Shown here piece by piece: positions 26,490 through 36,707 of a stretch of DNA of 64,000 bases (its first letter is position 1; each line of letters opens with the position of its first letter). Where the stretch lies: contig NZ_AP021901.1 of assembly GCF_018325905.1 (NCBI RefSeq), positions 3,100,001 through 3,164,000 of the forward strand, given 5' to 3'. The notes under the pieces are model-generated. The model ran no database searches. It was not told the origin of the DNA and saw only the letters and a list, made by a program, of their open reading frames with translations. The position numbers and the translations under genes are program-made. The stretch comes from Pseudomonas sp. St316 (GTDB lineage: Bacteria > Pseudomonadota > Gammaproteobacteria > Pseudomonadales > Pseudomonadaceae).

Positions 26490-27137
26490 ATGAAAAGGCG
26501 AGCCAAATACCCATGCCCGGCTGCGTTGCTGATGCTGGGCGTGCTGCTCAGCGGCATGGCGCACGGCGAAGGCCTGGAAGAGCGGCTGCGGGCACAACTG
26601 CGCAGCACCACCGCCCAGTTGCAGGCCCTGCAAAGCGAGCAGGCCCAGGCCAGCGCCGCGCGTCAGGCTGCCGAGAGCCAGGCCAAAGAAGCCCAGGCGC
26701 AGATCAAGCAGTTGACCGCGCAGTTGGCCAAGGCCCAGGCCCTGGCCGAACAACTGGCCGGGCACCAGCAAAACCTGCAAAACCAGGCCCAGGCCCAGGT
26801 GGCGGCCAGCAACGAGCAGGTCGACAAGTTCAAGAAAGCCTACGAAGAACTGTTGGCCTTGGCCCGTGGCAAAGAGACCGAGCGCGCCCGCCTGGCGGTG
26901 CAATTGACCGAGCGTGACACACAAGTGCAGCAATGTTCGGTCAAGAATCAGCAAATGTACGAAGTCGCCAAGACGTTGCTGCATGCCTACGAAACCATCG
27001 ATGTGACCGACATCATGAAAATCCGCCAACCGTTCGCGGCCAAGGCCCGGGTGCGTTTCGAAGAGCTGGCGCAAGGCTTTGGCGATGATCTCTACAAGAA
27101 CCGTTTCGATGCGCCCCAGGCCTCGATCACTCACTGA
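26490..27137 (+). CDS. Exported coiled-coil protein
   Basis: A 215-residue protein with a signal peptide (CPAALLMLGVLLSGMAHGEG). A long, nearly uninterrupted coiled coil follows, rich in Gln, Ala and Glu (about residues 30-150), then a short conserved-looking tail (QQCSVKNQQMYEVAKTLLHA, DIMKIRQPFAAKARVRFEEL). The single Cys is in the tail. No family function is known to me. It is sandwiched between the porin and the YbjN-like gene, with 15 and 22 base gaps, so it is a periplasmic component of the same system, perhaps a scaffold between the membranes. Confidence 0.82.
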   Translation: MKRRAKYPCPAALLMLGVLLSGMAHGEGLEERLRAQLRSTTAQLQALQSEQAQASAARQAAESQAKEAQAQIKQLTAQLAKAQALAEQLAGHQQNLQNQAQAQVAASNEQVDKFKKAYEELLALARGKETERARLAVQLTERDTQVQQCSVKNQQMYEVAKTLLHAYETIDVTDIMKIRQPFAAKARVRFEELAQGFGDDLYKNRFDAPQASITH

Positions 27138-27159
27138 ACAGCACAAGGAAGCAGCGAGC

Positions 27160-27639
27160 ATGACCTCAATGATTGAATACGTCGGTGCAAAATCCCTGAC
27201 CGAGTGGTTGCAGGCCGCGGGCTATCGGGTCAACGAAACCGAGCAGAACGGCATCGTGCAACTGCTTAGCGCCAGCCAGGGCATCGGCTTTGCGGTGCGT
27301 TTGGGCAATCCTGCGCCGACAGCGGGCCAATACCTGGACTTCACCTTCAGCTGTGCCTTGCGGGTACAGGGCGAGTTGCCAGCTGGTTTGGTGGCGTTGT
27401 GGAACGCTTCACGTCGCTTCGCCCGGTTGTCGCTGCAGGGTGAATTCCTGGTGATGGAAATGGACGTGGTGGTCGCGGCAGGCGTGAGCGCCGATCATTT
27501 GCGCAGCCACCTGGAACTGTGGGATCGCCTGCTGCAGGAGTTCATTGTCTACCTGCGTGAGTACAGCCAGAACGCAGCGCGCCTGCAAACCCCTGGCGAG
27601 CCCGTCGAGGTGCCATCGGAGGAGGCCGTTGCATCGTGA
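27160..27639 (+). CDS. YbjN/type III chaperone-like protein
   Basis: A 159-residue soluble protein without signal peptide. The fold pattern (LTEWLQAAGYRVNETEQNGI, FTFSCALRVQGELPAGLVALWNASRRF, then FLVMEMDVVVAAGVSADHL) is that of YbjN-domain proteins, which resemble type III secretion chaperones. It may therefore bind a partner protein in the cytoplasm. The ATG at 27160 follows AAGGAAGCAG. Its stop overlaps the GTG of the next gene by four bases, so the two are translationally coupled. Confidence 0.78.
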   Translation: MTSMIEYVGAKSLTEWLQAAGYRVNETEQNGIVQLLSASQGIGFAVRLGNPAPTAGQYLDFTFSCALRVQGELPAGLVALWNASRRFARLSLQGEFLVMEMDVVVAAGVSADHLRSHLELWDRLLQEFIVYLREYSQNAARLQTPGEPVEVPSEEAVAS

Positions 27640-28580
27640 AAAAGCCGACCTTCGTCATCAGCGCCGCAGCGCTGGGCCTACTCGCCGTGGCGCTGGTGCT
27701 GGGCCTGCGCCCGGGAAGCAATCCGGTCGCGGCGGTACAGACTGTCAGCGTCGTTTCAGCCGATTCGCCGAGCCTGGCCCAGTTGGGCAACCAGCACGTC
27801 AGTCCCGAAGAACTGAAGACATTGCTGGCCGCACTGGCCCCCGAGGTTCGTCAGCAAATGCGCAGCAATCGGGCTGCGCTGGAAGGCTGGATCCGTGCCC
27901 GCCTGGCGGAAAAAGCCGTGTTGGAGCAGGCCGACGCCCAGGGCTGGCGCCAGCGCCCGGAGGTGGAGCGCCAGATGCGGGCGGCGGCGGAGCAGATTGT
28001 GTTTCGCGACTACTTGCAGTCGGTCAGCCAGGTGCCGGCCGGGTATCCCAGTGAAGACGAGTTGAAGCAGGCTTACGACGCCGGAAAAGCCAACTGGACC
28101 GCGCCGGCGTTGTACCGTGTCAGCCAGATTTTCCTGGCCGCCACCGAACCGCAAACCGTGGAGGCGGTGCGCCGGCAAGCGCTGGAACTGAGTAAAAAGG
28201 CCCAGGCGTCACCCGCTGAATTTGCCGCCCTGGCCAGCCGTTTTTCCCAAGATCGCAGCAGTGCCGAGCGTGGCGGTGACAGCGGTTTCCAGCCGTTGCA
28301 GCAACTGGTCCCGCCGGTGCGTGAGGCGGTGGCACGTCTGAAGATTGGCGCGGTGTCGGACCCGGTGCAGAGCCCGGCGGGGTTCCATGTCATCAAGCTC
28401 ACCGAACAACAGCCGTCTCGGGAAGCGACCCTGGACGAAGTCCGCGAACGCCTGACCCAGGCGCTGCGCGCCCAGCGCCAGGAGCAGATCGCCAAAGCCT
28501 ACCTGGACGGCATGCTCGACACGGCCACGTTGAGCATCGATGGCGCGCAGTTGAGCAAGGTGCTGGAGGAGGGGCTTTAA
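27636..28580 (+). CDS. SurA/PpiC-type peptidyl-prolyl isomerase
   Basis: A 314-residue membrane-anchored periplasmic protein. One N-terminal hydrophobic helix (AAALGLLAVALVLGL) is followed by a SurA-N-like helical region (ALEGWIRARLAEKAVLEQAD and EVERQMRAAAEQIVFRDYL). A parvulin domain covers about 150-260, with FAALASRFSQDRSSAERGGDSGF and AGFHVIKLTEQ. It probably folds or escorts outer-membrane or secreted partners of the operon (the translocator and the porin). Start GTG overlaps the preceding stop. Last gene of the operon; a REP hairpin follows 19 bases later. Confidence 0.88.
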   Translation: MKKPTFVISAAALGLLAVALVLGLRPGSNPVAAVQTVSVVSADSPSLAQLGNQHVSPEELKTLLAALAPEVRQQMRSNRAALEGWIRARLAEKAVLEQADAQGWRQRPEVERQMRAAAEQIVFRDYLQSVSQVPAGYPSEDELKQAYDAGKANWTAPALYRVSQIFLAATEPQTVEAVRRQALELSKKAQASPAEFAALASRFSQDRSSAERGGDSGFQPLQQLVPPVREAVARLKIGAVSDPVQSPAGFHVIKLTEQQPSREATLDEVRERLTQALRAQRQEQIAKAYLDGMLDTATLSIDGAQLSKVLEEGL

Positions 28581-28599
28581 GCAGGTCCACACCCAACCC

Positions 28600-28727
28600 G
28601 TGGCGAGGGAGCTTGCTCCCGCTGGCTGCGTAGCAGCCCTCACGAATTGACCGCAGTTCTTCAGTGAGAACCCGGTAGAAGTTTTGGGGTTGCTGCGCAA
28701 CCCAGCGGGAGCAAGCTCCCTCGCCAC
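28600..28727. repeat. REP inverted repeat (gtggcgagggagcttgctccc family)
   Basis: Outer arms gtggcgagggagcttgctcc and its complement, with paired inner arms around gctgcgtagcagcc / ggttgctgcgcaaccc. It contains about 55 bases of unrelated spacer. It lies between the isomerase and LysR-type genes. Confidence 0.85.
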
Positions 28728-28794
28728 AGGGCGCAGCGTTGTCTGGAAGACTCGCGCAGCCCTACGTATTCGTAAAACCGACAGGGAGTCACCC

Positions 28795-29775
28795 ATGAGT
28801 TTCACCGAGCCCGCAGGACGCCAGGCTGTCACCGCATACCGCACGCCGTTGCATGTCCCTGATCCCTGGCTGACATTGGCCGGCGTTATTGAACCGCAGG
28901 TGGCGCAGTGTTTCCTGGTCAGTGCCCGTTGCGGCTGCTTCATGCAAGCGGCCCGTAGCCTCAACGTCAAGGCGACCTGGCTGCGCAAGCAGTTGGCGCA
29001 GCTGGAGGCGCGGTTGCAACGCTCGCTGTTCAGCTTCCAGGGCAGCGCCTTGACCCTCACCCGGGAGGGCCGGCAGTTGCAGGCTCGATTGATCACTCTG
29101 GCCCACGAAAGCGCGCCGCCGCTGAACGATCAACCCTTGATTCGCCTCGCCGTGGCCGAGTCGATTCTGCATGACATCCTGGGACGCGACCTGATCGCAT
29201 TGCTGCGGCGCAATGCCAGCGTGCGACTGCAGATCATCACCCTTGACAGTGAACTGGCACTGCAAGCCGTCAGCGCCGACCTTGTGCTCTGGTTGAGTGA
29301 CGCCCATGCGTCGGCGCCAGGGCCAAGCTTCGCCACGTTGTCAGCGGATCGACTGGCGCGGCTGGACTATGTGCCGCACATCGCCAAGCGCTACTCGCGA
29401 CCGGCCACGCGCCCGGATTGCCTGGACGATCTGAACGACTACATGTTGGTGCAATGGCAGGCGGACCGACGCGTGGATGGCTTCGCCCCGTGGAACGCCC
29501 TGATAGAACAACGCCGGGCCGGTGTGGTGCAGGTGCAATCCTACGAATTGATGCTGGAAATGATTCGCTGCAGCGCCTGCATCGGCCTGTTGCCGCAGTA
29601 CATGAGCCGTTTCGACCGAGGCTTGGTGGCATTGCCGCAAGTGTTCGGCATGCCGATGCAGCGGCACCTATGGATGGCCGTCAATGCCCAGGCCGAAGGT
29701 GCGCCAGAGGTACGGATGCTCGTCGAGCTGATCCATCACGCACTGGATGAACGCCGGGACTGGTTCCAGACCTAA
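28795..29775 (+). CDS. LysR-type transcriptional regulator
   Basis: A 326-residue protein with a winged helix-turn-helix at about residues 35-95 (QCFLVSARCGCFMQAARSLN, then WLRKQLAQLEARLQRSLF, then LTLTREGRQLQARL). A shortened substrate-binding domain follows (LIRLAVAESILHDILGRDLI, IRCSACIGLLPQYMSRFDRGLV). The N-terminal 30 residues before the HTH are longer than usual. An equivalent LysR gene ends the corresponding P. aeruginosa locus (as I recall, PA0701), so it is probably the local regulator. It is separated from the operon by a REP element and has its own ribosome-binding site (AGGGAG). Confidence 0.82.
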   Translation: MSFTEPAGRQAVTAYRTPLHVPDPWLTLAGVIEPQVAQCFLVSARCGCFMQAARSLNVKATWLRKQLAQLEARLQRSLFSFQGSALTLTREGRQLQARLITLAHESAPPLNDQPLIRLAVAESILHDILGRDLIALLRRNASVRLQIITLDSELALQAVSADLVLWLSDAHASAPGPSFATLSADRLARLDYVPHIAKRYSRPATRPDCLDDLNDYMLVQWQADRRVDGFAPWNALIEQRRAGVVQVQSYELMLEMIRCSACIGLLPQYMSRFDRGLVALPQVFGMPMQRHLWMAVNAQAEGAPEVRMLVELIHHALDERRDWFQT

Positions 29776-29796
29776 CCGAAACAGGGCGTAACCCCC

Positions 29797-29960
29797 GTGG
29801 GAGTCAGCTTGCTCGCGATAGCGGTCGTTCATTCAACATCAAATGCCGACTGAAAGGGCCTCATCGCGAGCAAGCTCGCTCCCACCCTGGATCTTCAGTG
29901 GAGATAAATCACGTGTTCGGTACAAGGCTCATTGTGGGAGTGAGCTTGCTCGCGATGAGG
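29797..29960. repeat. REPIN doublet plus a half REP
   Basis: A doublet at 29797-29884 (left arm gtgggagtcagcttgctcgc, slightly diverged) is followed at 29933-29960 by a single tgtgggagtgagcttgctcgcgatg. The 286-base gap between the LysR and GNAT genes holds nothing else I can name. Confidence 0.8.
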
Positions 29961-30061
29961 CCGGCACATCCGGTATCACCGCAACTGACCCACAGGTTTC
30001 CCCCGCAGCCTGACGCGGCTTATAGTGCTCGGCCTTGTCGCGCCTCCAGGAAGGAGCCCTC

Positions 30062-30559
30062 ATGACCGAGTCTTCGATCACCCTCGAACGTTTCTCTGAA
30101 GCCCACGTCGCCGGTGTCACCGCGCTCTACAACGATCCGGCGGTGACGCGCCAAGTGCTGCAGATGCCTTTCCAGTCCACCGAAATCTGGCGCAAGCGCC
30201 TGGCGATGGATGATGAACGCTTGTTGAAACTGGTGGCCCTGCACGAGGGTGAAGTTATCGGCAACCTGGGGCTGGAGCAGTTTTCCCGCGTGCGTCGTGC
30301 CCATTGCGGCAGTCTCGGCATGGGTGTGGCTGTCGCCTGGCAGGGCAAGGGCGTGGGCTCGATGCTGCTGGCTGCGGCGCTGGATGTCGCGGACAACTGG
30401 ATGAATCTGCGGCGGGTCGAGTTGACGGTCTACGCCGACAACGAAGCGGCCATCGGGCTGTACCGCAAGTTTGGCTTCGAAACCGAAGGCCTGATGCGCG
30501 ACTATGCCGTGCGTGACGGTCGCTGGGTGGACACGCTGGCGATGGCGCGGTTGCGCTGA
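30062..30559 (+). CDS. GNAT-family N-acetyltransferase
   Basis: A 165-residue protein with the GNAT core: beta-4 LVALHEGEVIGNLGLEQFSR, acetyl-CoA loop AWQGKGVGSMLLAAAL (the Q/R-x-x-G-x-G/A motif), then YADNEAAIGLYRKFGFETEG and a final RDGRWVDTLAMARLR. The end pattern is common to YhhY/RimJ-like amino-acid or peptide N-acetyltransferases. Substrate not assignable. Start ATG 30062 has AAGGAG nine bases upstream; a start at 30035 would lie upstream of this site. Confidence 0.9.
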   Translation: MTESSITLERFSEAHVAGVTALYNDPAVTRQVLQMPFQSTEIWRKRLAMDDERLLKLVALHEGEVIGNLGLEQFSRVRRAHCGSLGMGVAVAWQGKGVGSMLLAAALDVADNWMNLRRVELTVYADNEAAIGLYRKFGFETEGLMRDYAVRDGRWVDTLAMARLR

Positions 30560-30658
30560 AGGGCCCAGCGCGCGGGCAAATCAGAACAGGCAAAAACCTG
30601 TCCATTGTCTATACCTGTAGTTCCGGCCCCGCCGCGTGTGGCTTACAGGAGTGACAGC

Positions 30659-31330
30659 ATGAAGTTTTTGTCGACGATCGGCACGGTTTGCATCGCCTCG
30701 CTCGCTTTGGCGGGTTGCTCCAGCAAAGTCACCCAGCCGGATGAGTACTCCGGGTTCCTGGGTGATTACAGCCGGCTCAAGGAAGAGAAGTCGCCGTCGG
30801 GGGCCGAGGTGATGCGTTGGGTCGACCCGAAGATCGACCCGGGCAAGTACACCAGTCTCTATATCGAGCCGACACAGCTTTACCCCAAAGCGCAGCCCAC
30901 CGTGAAGATCCCTCAGGCTACGCTGTCGGGTATCACCGGTTATTACGATCAGGCCCTCAAGCGGGAAGCGGGAAAATCCTTGCCCCTGGCGACAGCTCCA
31001 GGGCCGGGTGTATTGGTGATGCGGGCGGCCATCACGGCTGTCGGCAGCAAGACCGAAGGCTTGAAACCTTATGAGGTGATCCCGATTGCGCTGGTGGCGG
31101 CCGCAGTCAGCACGGCCAGCGGCATTCGCGACCAGGAAACCACCTTGGGCACCGAAGCGGTTTTTCTCGACGGAGGCAACAACGCAGTGGTCGCCCAGGT
31201 GGTGCGCAAAGGCACGGGCAAACCGTTGTCCAGCGAGTCCCAAGTCATGAAACCCGATGACGTCAAAGGGGTCATCGATGGCTGGGCGTCGGATTTGCAT
31301 CAGTCGTTTCTGAAGTTCAAGGCTAAATAG
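30659..31330 (+). CDS. DUF3313-type lipoprotein
   Basis: A 223-residue predicted lipoprotein. The signal peptide ends in LALAGC with the lipidated Cys at residue 20. The mature part begins [20 protein letters not shown], the entry motif of the DUF3313 family, and includes [19 protein letters not shown]. Members are small cell-envelope lipoproteins of unknown function. ATG with CAGGAG upstream. It stands alone, 100 bases after the acetyltransferase. Confidence 0.85.
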   Translation: MKFLSTIGTVCIASLALAGCSSKVTQPDEYSGFLGDYSRLKEEKSPSGAEVMRWVDPKIDPGKYTSLYIEPTQLYPKAQPTVKIPQATLSGITGYYDQALKREAGKSLPLATAPGPGVLVMRAAITAVGSKTEGLKPYEVIPIALVAAAVSTASGIRDQETTLGTEAVFLDGGNNAVVAQVVRKGTGKPLSSESQVMKPDDVKGVIDGWASDLHQSFLKFKAK

Positions 31331-31445
31331 CCACGGATGTCTCCTGTGGACGTCATGTCTTTTTATGTCCGGGCATAGGTCGCAGCCCCATTTCATGGTT
31401 AACTCCGGCCTTCATCTTTTCAAACCTGTCAGAAGGAATCCGTTC

Positions 31446-31946
31446 ATGGCTACAGTCACCCTCAAAGGCAACCCGGTCCAAGTCAACGGCCAGTTGCCAC
31501 AAGCCGGCTCCAAGGCGCCAGCCTTTTCCCTGGTTGCCGGCAATCTGTCGGACGTTTCCCTGAAAGACTTCGCCGGCAAGCGCAAAGTGCTGAACATTTT
31601 CCCAAGTGTCGACACGCCGACCTGCGCCACCTCCGTGCGCAAGTTCAATGCCCAGGCCAACGGCCTGACCAACACTGTGGTGCTGTGCATCTCCGCCGAC
31701 CTGCCATTTGCCCAGGCGCGTTTCTGCGGCGCCGAAGGCCTGGAAAACGTTCAGAACCTGTCGACCCTGCGCGGTGCCGAGTTCATCCAGGACTACGGCG
31801 TGGCAATCGCTGATGGCCCGCTGAAAGGCCTGACCGCCCGTGCCGTGGTGGTGCTGGACGAAAACGACACCGTGCTGCACAGCGAGCTGGTCAAGGAAAT
31901 CGGTGAAGAGCCGAACTACGACGCTGCCCTGGCTGTTCTGAAATAA
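31446..31946 (+). CDS. tpx: Thiol peroxidase Tpx
   Basis: A 166-residue atypical two-cysteine peroxiredoxin of the Tpx class. The peroxidatic Cys is C60 in [11 protein letters not shown] and the resolving Cys is C94 in ARFCGAEG, matching the E. coli C61/C95 pair. The block [17 protein letters not shown] is nearly invariant in this family. It reduces lipid and alkyl hydroperoxides using thioredoxin. ATG with AGAAGGAA upstream; a terminator hairpin follows 35 bases after the stop. Confidence 0.96.
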   Translation: MATVTLKGNPVQVNGQLPQAGSKAPAFSLVAGNLSDVSLKDFAGKRKVLNIFPSVDTPTCATSVRKFNAQANGLTNTVVLCISADLPFAQARFCGAEGLENVQNLSTLRGAEFIQDYGVAIADGPLKGLTARAVVVLDENDTVLHSELVKEIGEEPNYDAALAVLK

Positions 31947-31979
31947 GTGGAATGAAATAAGGTATTTATTACAATTGTT

Positions 31980-32010
31980 AACGGCCTGGCTTTGTCCAGG
32001 CCGTTTTCTT
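31980..32010 (+). terminator. Rho-independent terminator of tpx
   Basis: aacggcctgg and ccaggccgtt pair around ctttgt, followed by ttcttttg. It is placed directly after tpx. Confidence 0.85.
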
Positions 32011-32138
32011 TTGTGCTTCAAGGCCTTAGTCGACTATCCGAAAGGTAAGCCCAACGTAAATTGCCGGTAAAGGCGCTTTGCTAAATACCTGACAGTGCTT
32101 ATCGTTCAGCCTCCCGTAAAAAGAAGTCCACGCGCCCA

Positions 32139-33455
32139 ATGGTTGATCACTCCATGCAATCCTCTGTTTCCCGCAATTCCCGCCGCTGGCTGTTCGGCCT
32201 GTTCATCGTATTGGTCGTCGCGGCGCTGGCCTGGAAGTTCTGGCCCAGTGGCTCGGCGCAGAAGCCTGGGGCAGGGGATAAAGCCGCGGCGGGGCACGTG
32301 GGGCGCTCGGGTGGCATGCGGCCAGGGTTCGGTGGGGCGACGGGGCCGATTCCGGTACGGGTGGCGCCGGCGGTGACCGGGGATTTCCCGCTGTACTTCA
32401 AGGCGCTGGGCACGGTCACGGCCCTCAATACCATCAACGTGCGCAGCCGCGTGGGCGGCGAACTGGTCAAGATCGCCTTCGAAGAGGGGCAGATGGTCAA
32501 GGCCGGGGACTTGTTGGCCGAGATCGACCCGCGCCCGTACCAGAATGCCTTGCTCCAGGCCGAAGGCACGCTGTTGCAGAACCAGGCCCAGTTGAAAAAT
32601 GCCCAGGTAGACTTTGAGCGGTATCGCGGTCTGTACGCCGAAGACAGTATTGCCAAGCAGACCCTCGACACCGCCGCTGCGCTGGTCGGCCAGTACCAGG
32701 GCACGGTCAAGACCAACCAAGCGGCAGTCAACGACGCCAAGCTCAACCTCGAATTCACCAAGATCCGCGCGCCGATTACCGGTCGCGTAGGCTTGCGGCA
32801 ACTGGATATCGGCAATCTGGTGGCGGCCAACGACACCACGGCCCTGGCAGTCATCACCCAGACCCAACCCATCAACGTCGTGTTCACCTTGCCGGAAAAC
32901 AACCTCGACACGGTACTCGCCCGTTACCGCAGCGGGGCGAAACTGCCCGTCGAGGCCTGGGACCGGGGCGATGTGAAGCTGCAGGCCAGCGGTGTGCTGC
33001 AAAGCCTGGACAACCAGATCGATGTCACCACTGGCACCTTGAAGTTCAAGGCCCGCTACGAGAACCGCGACCAGTCGCTGTTCCCCAACCAGTTCGTCAA
33101 TGTCCGCCTGCTGGCCGACACCCTCAAAGGCGTGACCCTGGCACCGACGGCGGCCATTCAGTTCGGCACCAATGGCACCTTCGTCTATGCCCTGGATGGC
33201 GACAAGAAGGTCACCCTCAAAAAGCTGAAGATCGGCGCCAGCGACGGTGCCAATACCGTGGTCACCGAAGGCCTGGCCGCCGGCGACCGGGTGGTGCTCG
33301 AAGGCACCGATCGCTTGAAGGAAGGCAGCGAAGTGGAAGTGGTCAGCGACAGCCAGGAAGTGCCCACCACGCCGACCGAGCACCTGCAGGGCAAGTCCGC
33401 AGCGGCCCCCACTGAGCCGGCTGCGGCCGACAAGGCGAAAAAGGGCGGCGCATGA
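32139..33455 (+). CDS. mdtA: RND efflux periplasmic adaptor MdtA/MuxA
   Basis: A 438-residue membrane-fusion protein. An N-terminal anchor ([19 protein letters not shown]) is followed by the lipoyl half-motif region ([20 protein letters not shown], then [16 protein letters not shown]), a helical hairpin (about 105-180), the second lipoyl half ([20 protein letters not shown]) and the beta-barrel and membrane-proximal domains. The C-terminus is a Lys/Ala/Pro-rich tail. It links the two RND pumps to the outer-membrane channel. The four-base overlap with mdtB shows an operon. ATG 32139 or 32154 may start it; neither has a strong ribosome-binding site. Confidence 0.93.
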   Translation: MVDHSMQSSVSRNSRRWLFGLFIVLVVAALAWKFWPSGSAQKPGAGDKAAAGHVGRSGGMRPGFGGATGPIPVRVAPAVTGDFPLYFKALGTVTALNTINVRSRVGGELVKIAFEEGQMVKAGDLLAEIDPRPYQNALLQAEGTLLQNQAQLKNAQVDFERYRGLYAEDSIAKQTLDTAAALVGQYQGTVKTNQAAVNDAKLNLEFTKIRAPITGRVGLRQLDIGNLVAANDTTALAVITQTQPINVVFTLPENNLDTVLARYRSGAKLPVEAWDRGDVKLQASGVLQSLDNQIDVTTGTLKFKARYENRDQSLFPNQFVNVRLLADTLKGVTLAPTAAIQFGTNGTFVYALDGDKKVTLKKLKIGASDGANTVVTEGLAAGDRVVLEGTDRLKEGSEVEVVSDSQEVPTTPTEHLQGKSAAAPTEPAAADKAKKGGA

Positions 33456-36400
33456 ATCTCTCGCGGCTGTTCATCCTTCGCCCGGTCGCCACCACCCTGA
33501 GCATGCTGGCGATCATCCTGGCCGGCTTGATCGCCTATCGGCTGCTGCCGGTGTCGGCGCTGCCCCAGGTCGATTACCCGACCATCCGCGTGATGACCCT
33601 GTACCCGGGCGCCAGTCCCGACGTGATGACCAGCGCCGTCACCGCGCCCCTGGAGCGCCAGTTCGGGCAGATGCCAGGCCTGACGCAAATGGCCTCCACC
33701 AGTTCCGGTGGCGCGTCGGTGATTACCCTGCGCTTCAACCTCGACATCAACATGGACGTCGCCGAGCAGCAGGTGCAGGCCGCGATCAACGCGGCCACCA
33801 ACCTGCTGCCCAAGGACCTGCCTGCGCCGCCGGTGTACAACAAGGTCAATCCGGCCGACACCCCGGTGTTGACCCTGGCCATCACCTCCAAGACCATGCT
33901 GCTGCCCAAGCTCAACGACTTGGTGGACACCCGCATGGCGCAGAAAATCGCCCAGATCAGCGGCGTCGGCATGGTCACCATCGCCGGCGGCCAGCGCCAG
34001 GCCGTGCGAATCAAGGTCAATCCCGAGGCCTTGGCGGCCAACGGCCTGAACCTGGCCGATGTGCGCACATTGATCGGCGCTTCCAACGTCAACCAGCCCA
34101 AGGGCAATTTCGACGGCCCGACACGAGTCTCGATGCTCGACGCCAACGACCAGTTGACCTCGCCCAAGGACTACGCCGAACTGATCCTGGCCTACGCCAA
34201 CGGCGCGCCGTTGCGGCTCAAGGACGTGGCACAGATCGTTGACGGCGCCGAAAACGAACGCCTTGCCGCCTGGGCCAACGAAAACCAGGCCGTGCTGCTG
34301 AACATCCAGCGCCAGCCGGGGGCCAATGTCATCGAGGTGGTGGACCGGATCAAGGCCCTTCTGCCGAGCATTACCGACAACCTGCCGGCCGGCCTGGATG
34401 TCACCGTGCTGACCGACCGCACCCAGACCATCCGCGCTTCGGTCACCGACGTGCAGCATGAATTGCTGATCGCCATCGTCCTGGTGGTCATGGTGACGTT
34501 CCTGTTCCTGCGCCGGGTCAGTGCCACGATCATCCCGTCGGTGGCCGTGCCGTTGTCGCTGATCGGCACCTTTGGCGTGATGTACCTGGCCGGTTTCTCC
34601 ATCAACAACCTGACCCTGATGGCCTTGACCATCGCCACCGGTTTCGTGGTGGACGATGCCATTGTCATGCTGGAGAACATCGCCCGCTTCATCGAGGAGG
34701 GCGACAGCCCGCTGCAGGCCGCGCTCAAGGGCGCGAAGCAGATCGGCTTCACGTTGATTTCCCTGACGCTGTCGCTGATCGCGGTGCTGATTCCGCTGCT
34801 GTTCATGGCTGACGTCGTGGGGCGGTTGTTTCGTGAGTTCGCCATTACCCTGGCGGTGGCGATCCTGATTTCCCTGGTGGTGTCCCTGACCTTGACGCCG
34901 ATGATGTGCGCGCGGTTGCTCAAGCGCGAGCCTAAGGAAGAAGAGCAGGGGCGTTTCTACCGCGCCAGCGGCGCCTGGATCGACTGGTTGATCGCCGCCT
35001 ACGGTCGCAAGTTGCAGTGGGTGCTCAAGCATCAGCCGCTGACCCTGCTGGTGGCGGTGGGTAGCCTGGTGCTGACGGTGGTGCTGTACCTGGCCGTGCC
35101 CAAGGGGTTCTTCCCGGTGCAGGACACCGGCGTGATCCAGGGCATCTCCGAGGCACCGCAATCGATCTCCTTTGCCGCCATGAGCGAGCGCCAGCAGCAA
35201 CTGGCGAAAGTGATCCTCGCCGACCCGGCGGTGGAGAGCTTGTCGTCCTATATCGGTGTGGACGGCGACAATGCCACGCTCAACAGCGGTCGCCTGCTGA
35301 TCAACCTCAAGCCCCACAGCGAACGGGACGACAGCGCCACCCAGATCATTGCCCGCTTGCAACCGCAGTTGGACCGATTGGTGGGCATTCGCCTGTTCAT
35401 GCAACCGGTGCAGGACCTGACCATCGAGGATCGGGTCAGTCGTACCCAGTACCAGTTCAGCCTGTCGTCGCCGGACGCCGAGTTGCTCAGCCTCTGGAGC
35501 GGTCGGCTGGTCGAGGCCCTGGCCCGGCAGCCGGAACTGACCGATGTGGCCAGCGACCTGCAGGACAAGGGTTTGCAGGTTTACCTGGTCATCGACCGCG
35601 ACGCTGCCTCGCGCCTGGGCGTCTCGGTGTCGAACATCACCGATGCGCTGTATGACGCTTTCGGCCAGCGGCAGATTTCCACCATCTACACCCAGGCCAG
35701 CCAGTACCGCGTGGTGTTGCAAGCCCAGGCCGGGGAGCGGATCGGGCCGCAGGCGCTGGACCAGGTTCACGTCAAGACCACCGAGGGCGGACAGGTGCGG
35801 CTATCGAGCCTGGCCCGGGTCGAAGAACGCCAGGCGCAACTGGCGATTGCCCACATCGGCCAGTTTCCAGCGGTCATGATGTCGTTCAACCTCGCGCCGG
35901 GCGTGGCCCTGGGGCATGCGGTGGATGTGATCGAGAAGGTCCAGCAGGACATCGGCATGCCGTTGGGTGTGCAGACCGAGTTCCAGGGCGCGGCCCAGGC
36001 GTTCCAGGCCTCGCTGTCGAGTACTTTGCTGCTGATCCTGGCGGCGGTGGTGACCATGTACATCGTCCTGGGCGTGCTGTACGAAAGCTATATCCACCCG
36101 ATCACCATTCTTTCCACCTTGCCCTCGGCGGCCATTGGCGCCTTGCTGGCCTTGATCCTCAGCGGCAATGACCTGGGCATGATCGCGATCATCGGCATCA
36201 TCCTGCTGATCGGCATCGTCAAGAAGAACGCGATCATGATGATCGACTTCGCCCTCGACGCTGAACGCAACCAGGGCGTCGACCCGCAGACGGCGATCTA
36301 CCAGGCTGCGCTGCTGCGCTTCCGGCCGATTCTGATGACCACCCTGGCGGCCTTGTTCGGTGCCATACCGCTGATGTTCGCCACCGGCTCCGGCGCCGAA

Positions 36401-36547
36401 CTGCGCCAGCCCCTGGGCTTGGTGATGGTGGGTGGGTTGTTGGTGAGCCAGGTATTGACGTTGTTCACCACGCCGGTGATCTACCTGTATTTCGATCGAC
36501 TGGGACGCCGGTTCGCCCGACCGGAAGCGAAAGAGGTCCAGGTATGA
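33452..36547 (+). CDS. mdtB: RND multidrug efflux transporter MdtB/MuxB
   Basis: A 1031-residue inner-membrane proton-driven pump of the HAE1 family, with the usual 12 helices and two large periplasmic loops. Seen directly: N-terminal [20 protein letters not shown], the helix-4 region with the conserved aspartates ([21 protein letters not shown]) and the closing [31 protein letters not shown]. MdtB and MdtC act together as a heteromultimer in MdtABC (MuxABC in P. aeruginosa). Start overlaps mdtA by four bases. A REP hairpin separates it from mdtC. Confidence 0.95.
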   Translation: MNLSRLFILRPVATTLSMLAIILAGLIAYRLLPVSALPQVDYPTIRVMTLYPGASPDVMTSAVTAPLERQFGQMPGLTQMASTSSGGASVITLRFNLDINMDVAEQQVQAAINAATNLLPKDLPAPPVYNKVNPADTPVLTLAITSKTMLLPKLNDLVDTRMAQKIAQISGVGMVTIAGGQRQAVRIKVNPEALAANGLNLADVRTLIGASNVNQPKGNFDGPTRVSMLDANDQLTSPKDYAELILAYANGAPLRLKDVAQIVDGAENERLAAWANENQAVLLNIQRQPGANVIEVVDRIKALLPSITDNLPAGLDVTVLTDRTQTIRASVTDVQHELLIAIVLVVMVTFLFLRRVSATIIPSVAVPLSLIGTFGVMYLAGFSINNLTLMALTIATGFVVDDAIVMLENIARFIEEGDSPLQAALKGAKQIGFTLISLTLSLIAVLIPLLFMADVVGRLFREFAITLAVAILISLVVSLTLTPMMCARLLKREPKEEEQGRFYRASGAWIDWLIAAYGRKLQWVLKHQPLTLLVAVGSLVLTVVLYLAVPKGFFPVQDTGVIQGISEAPQSISFAAMSERQQQLAKVILADPAVESLSSYIGVDGDNATLNSGRLLINLKPHSERDDSATQIIARLQPQLDRLVGIRLFMQPVQDLTIEDRVSRTQYQFSLSSPDAELLSLWSGRLVEALARQPELTDVASDLQDKGLQVYLVIDRDAASRLGVSVSNITDALYDAFGQRQISTIYTQASQYRVVLQAQAGERIGPQALDQVHVKTTEGGQVRLSSLARVEERQAQLAIAHIGQFPAVMMSFNLAPGVALGHAVDVIEKVQQDIGMPLGVQTEFQGAAQAFQASLSSTLLLILAAVVTMYIVLGVLYESYIHPITILSTLPSAAIGALLALILSGNDLGMIAIIGIILLIGIVKKNAIMMIDFALDAERNQGVDPQTAIYQAALLRFRPILMTTLAALFGAIPLMFATGSGAELRQPLGLVMVGGLLVSQVLTLFTTPVIYLYFDRLGRRFARPEAKEVQV

Positions 36548-36584
36548 TGGCCGCGTCCGGAATCCTGGGACATGGAGGCTTTTT

Positions 36585-36672
36585 GTGGCGAGGGAGCTTG
36601 CTCCCGCTGGGCTGCGTAGCGGCCCCTTTTGTGAGTGCTGCGCACTCAAGCGGGAGCAAGCTCCCTCGCCAC
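36585..36672. repeat. REP inverted repeat inside the mdt operon
   Basis: gtggcgagggagcttgctcc and its complement enclose about 45 bases with a second small hairpin (gtgagtgctgcgcactc). It occupies most of the 160-base gap between mdtB and mdtC, two genes that must be expressed together. Confidence 0.88.
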
Positions 36673-36707
36673 GACAGCCGCGCGCCTGAAGCACGGAGCG
36701 GCAGCCA

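Noticed and set aside
33185..35770. 861-residue open frame antisense to mdtB
   Set aside because: It is His/Gln/Gly/Asp-rich nonsense with no domain, opposite a clearly conserved RND pump.
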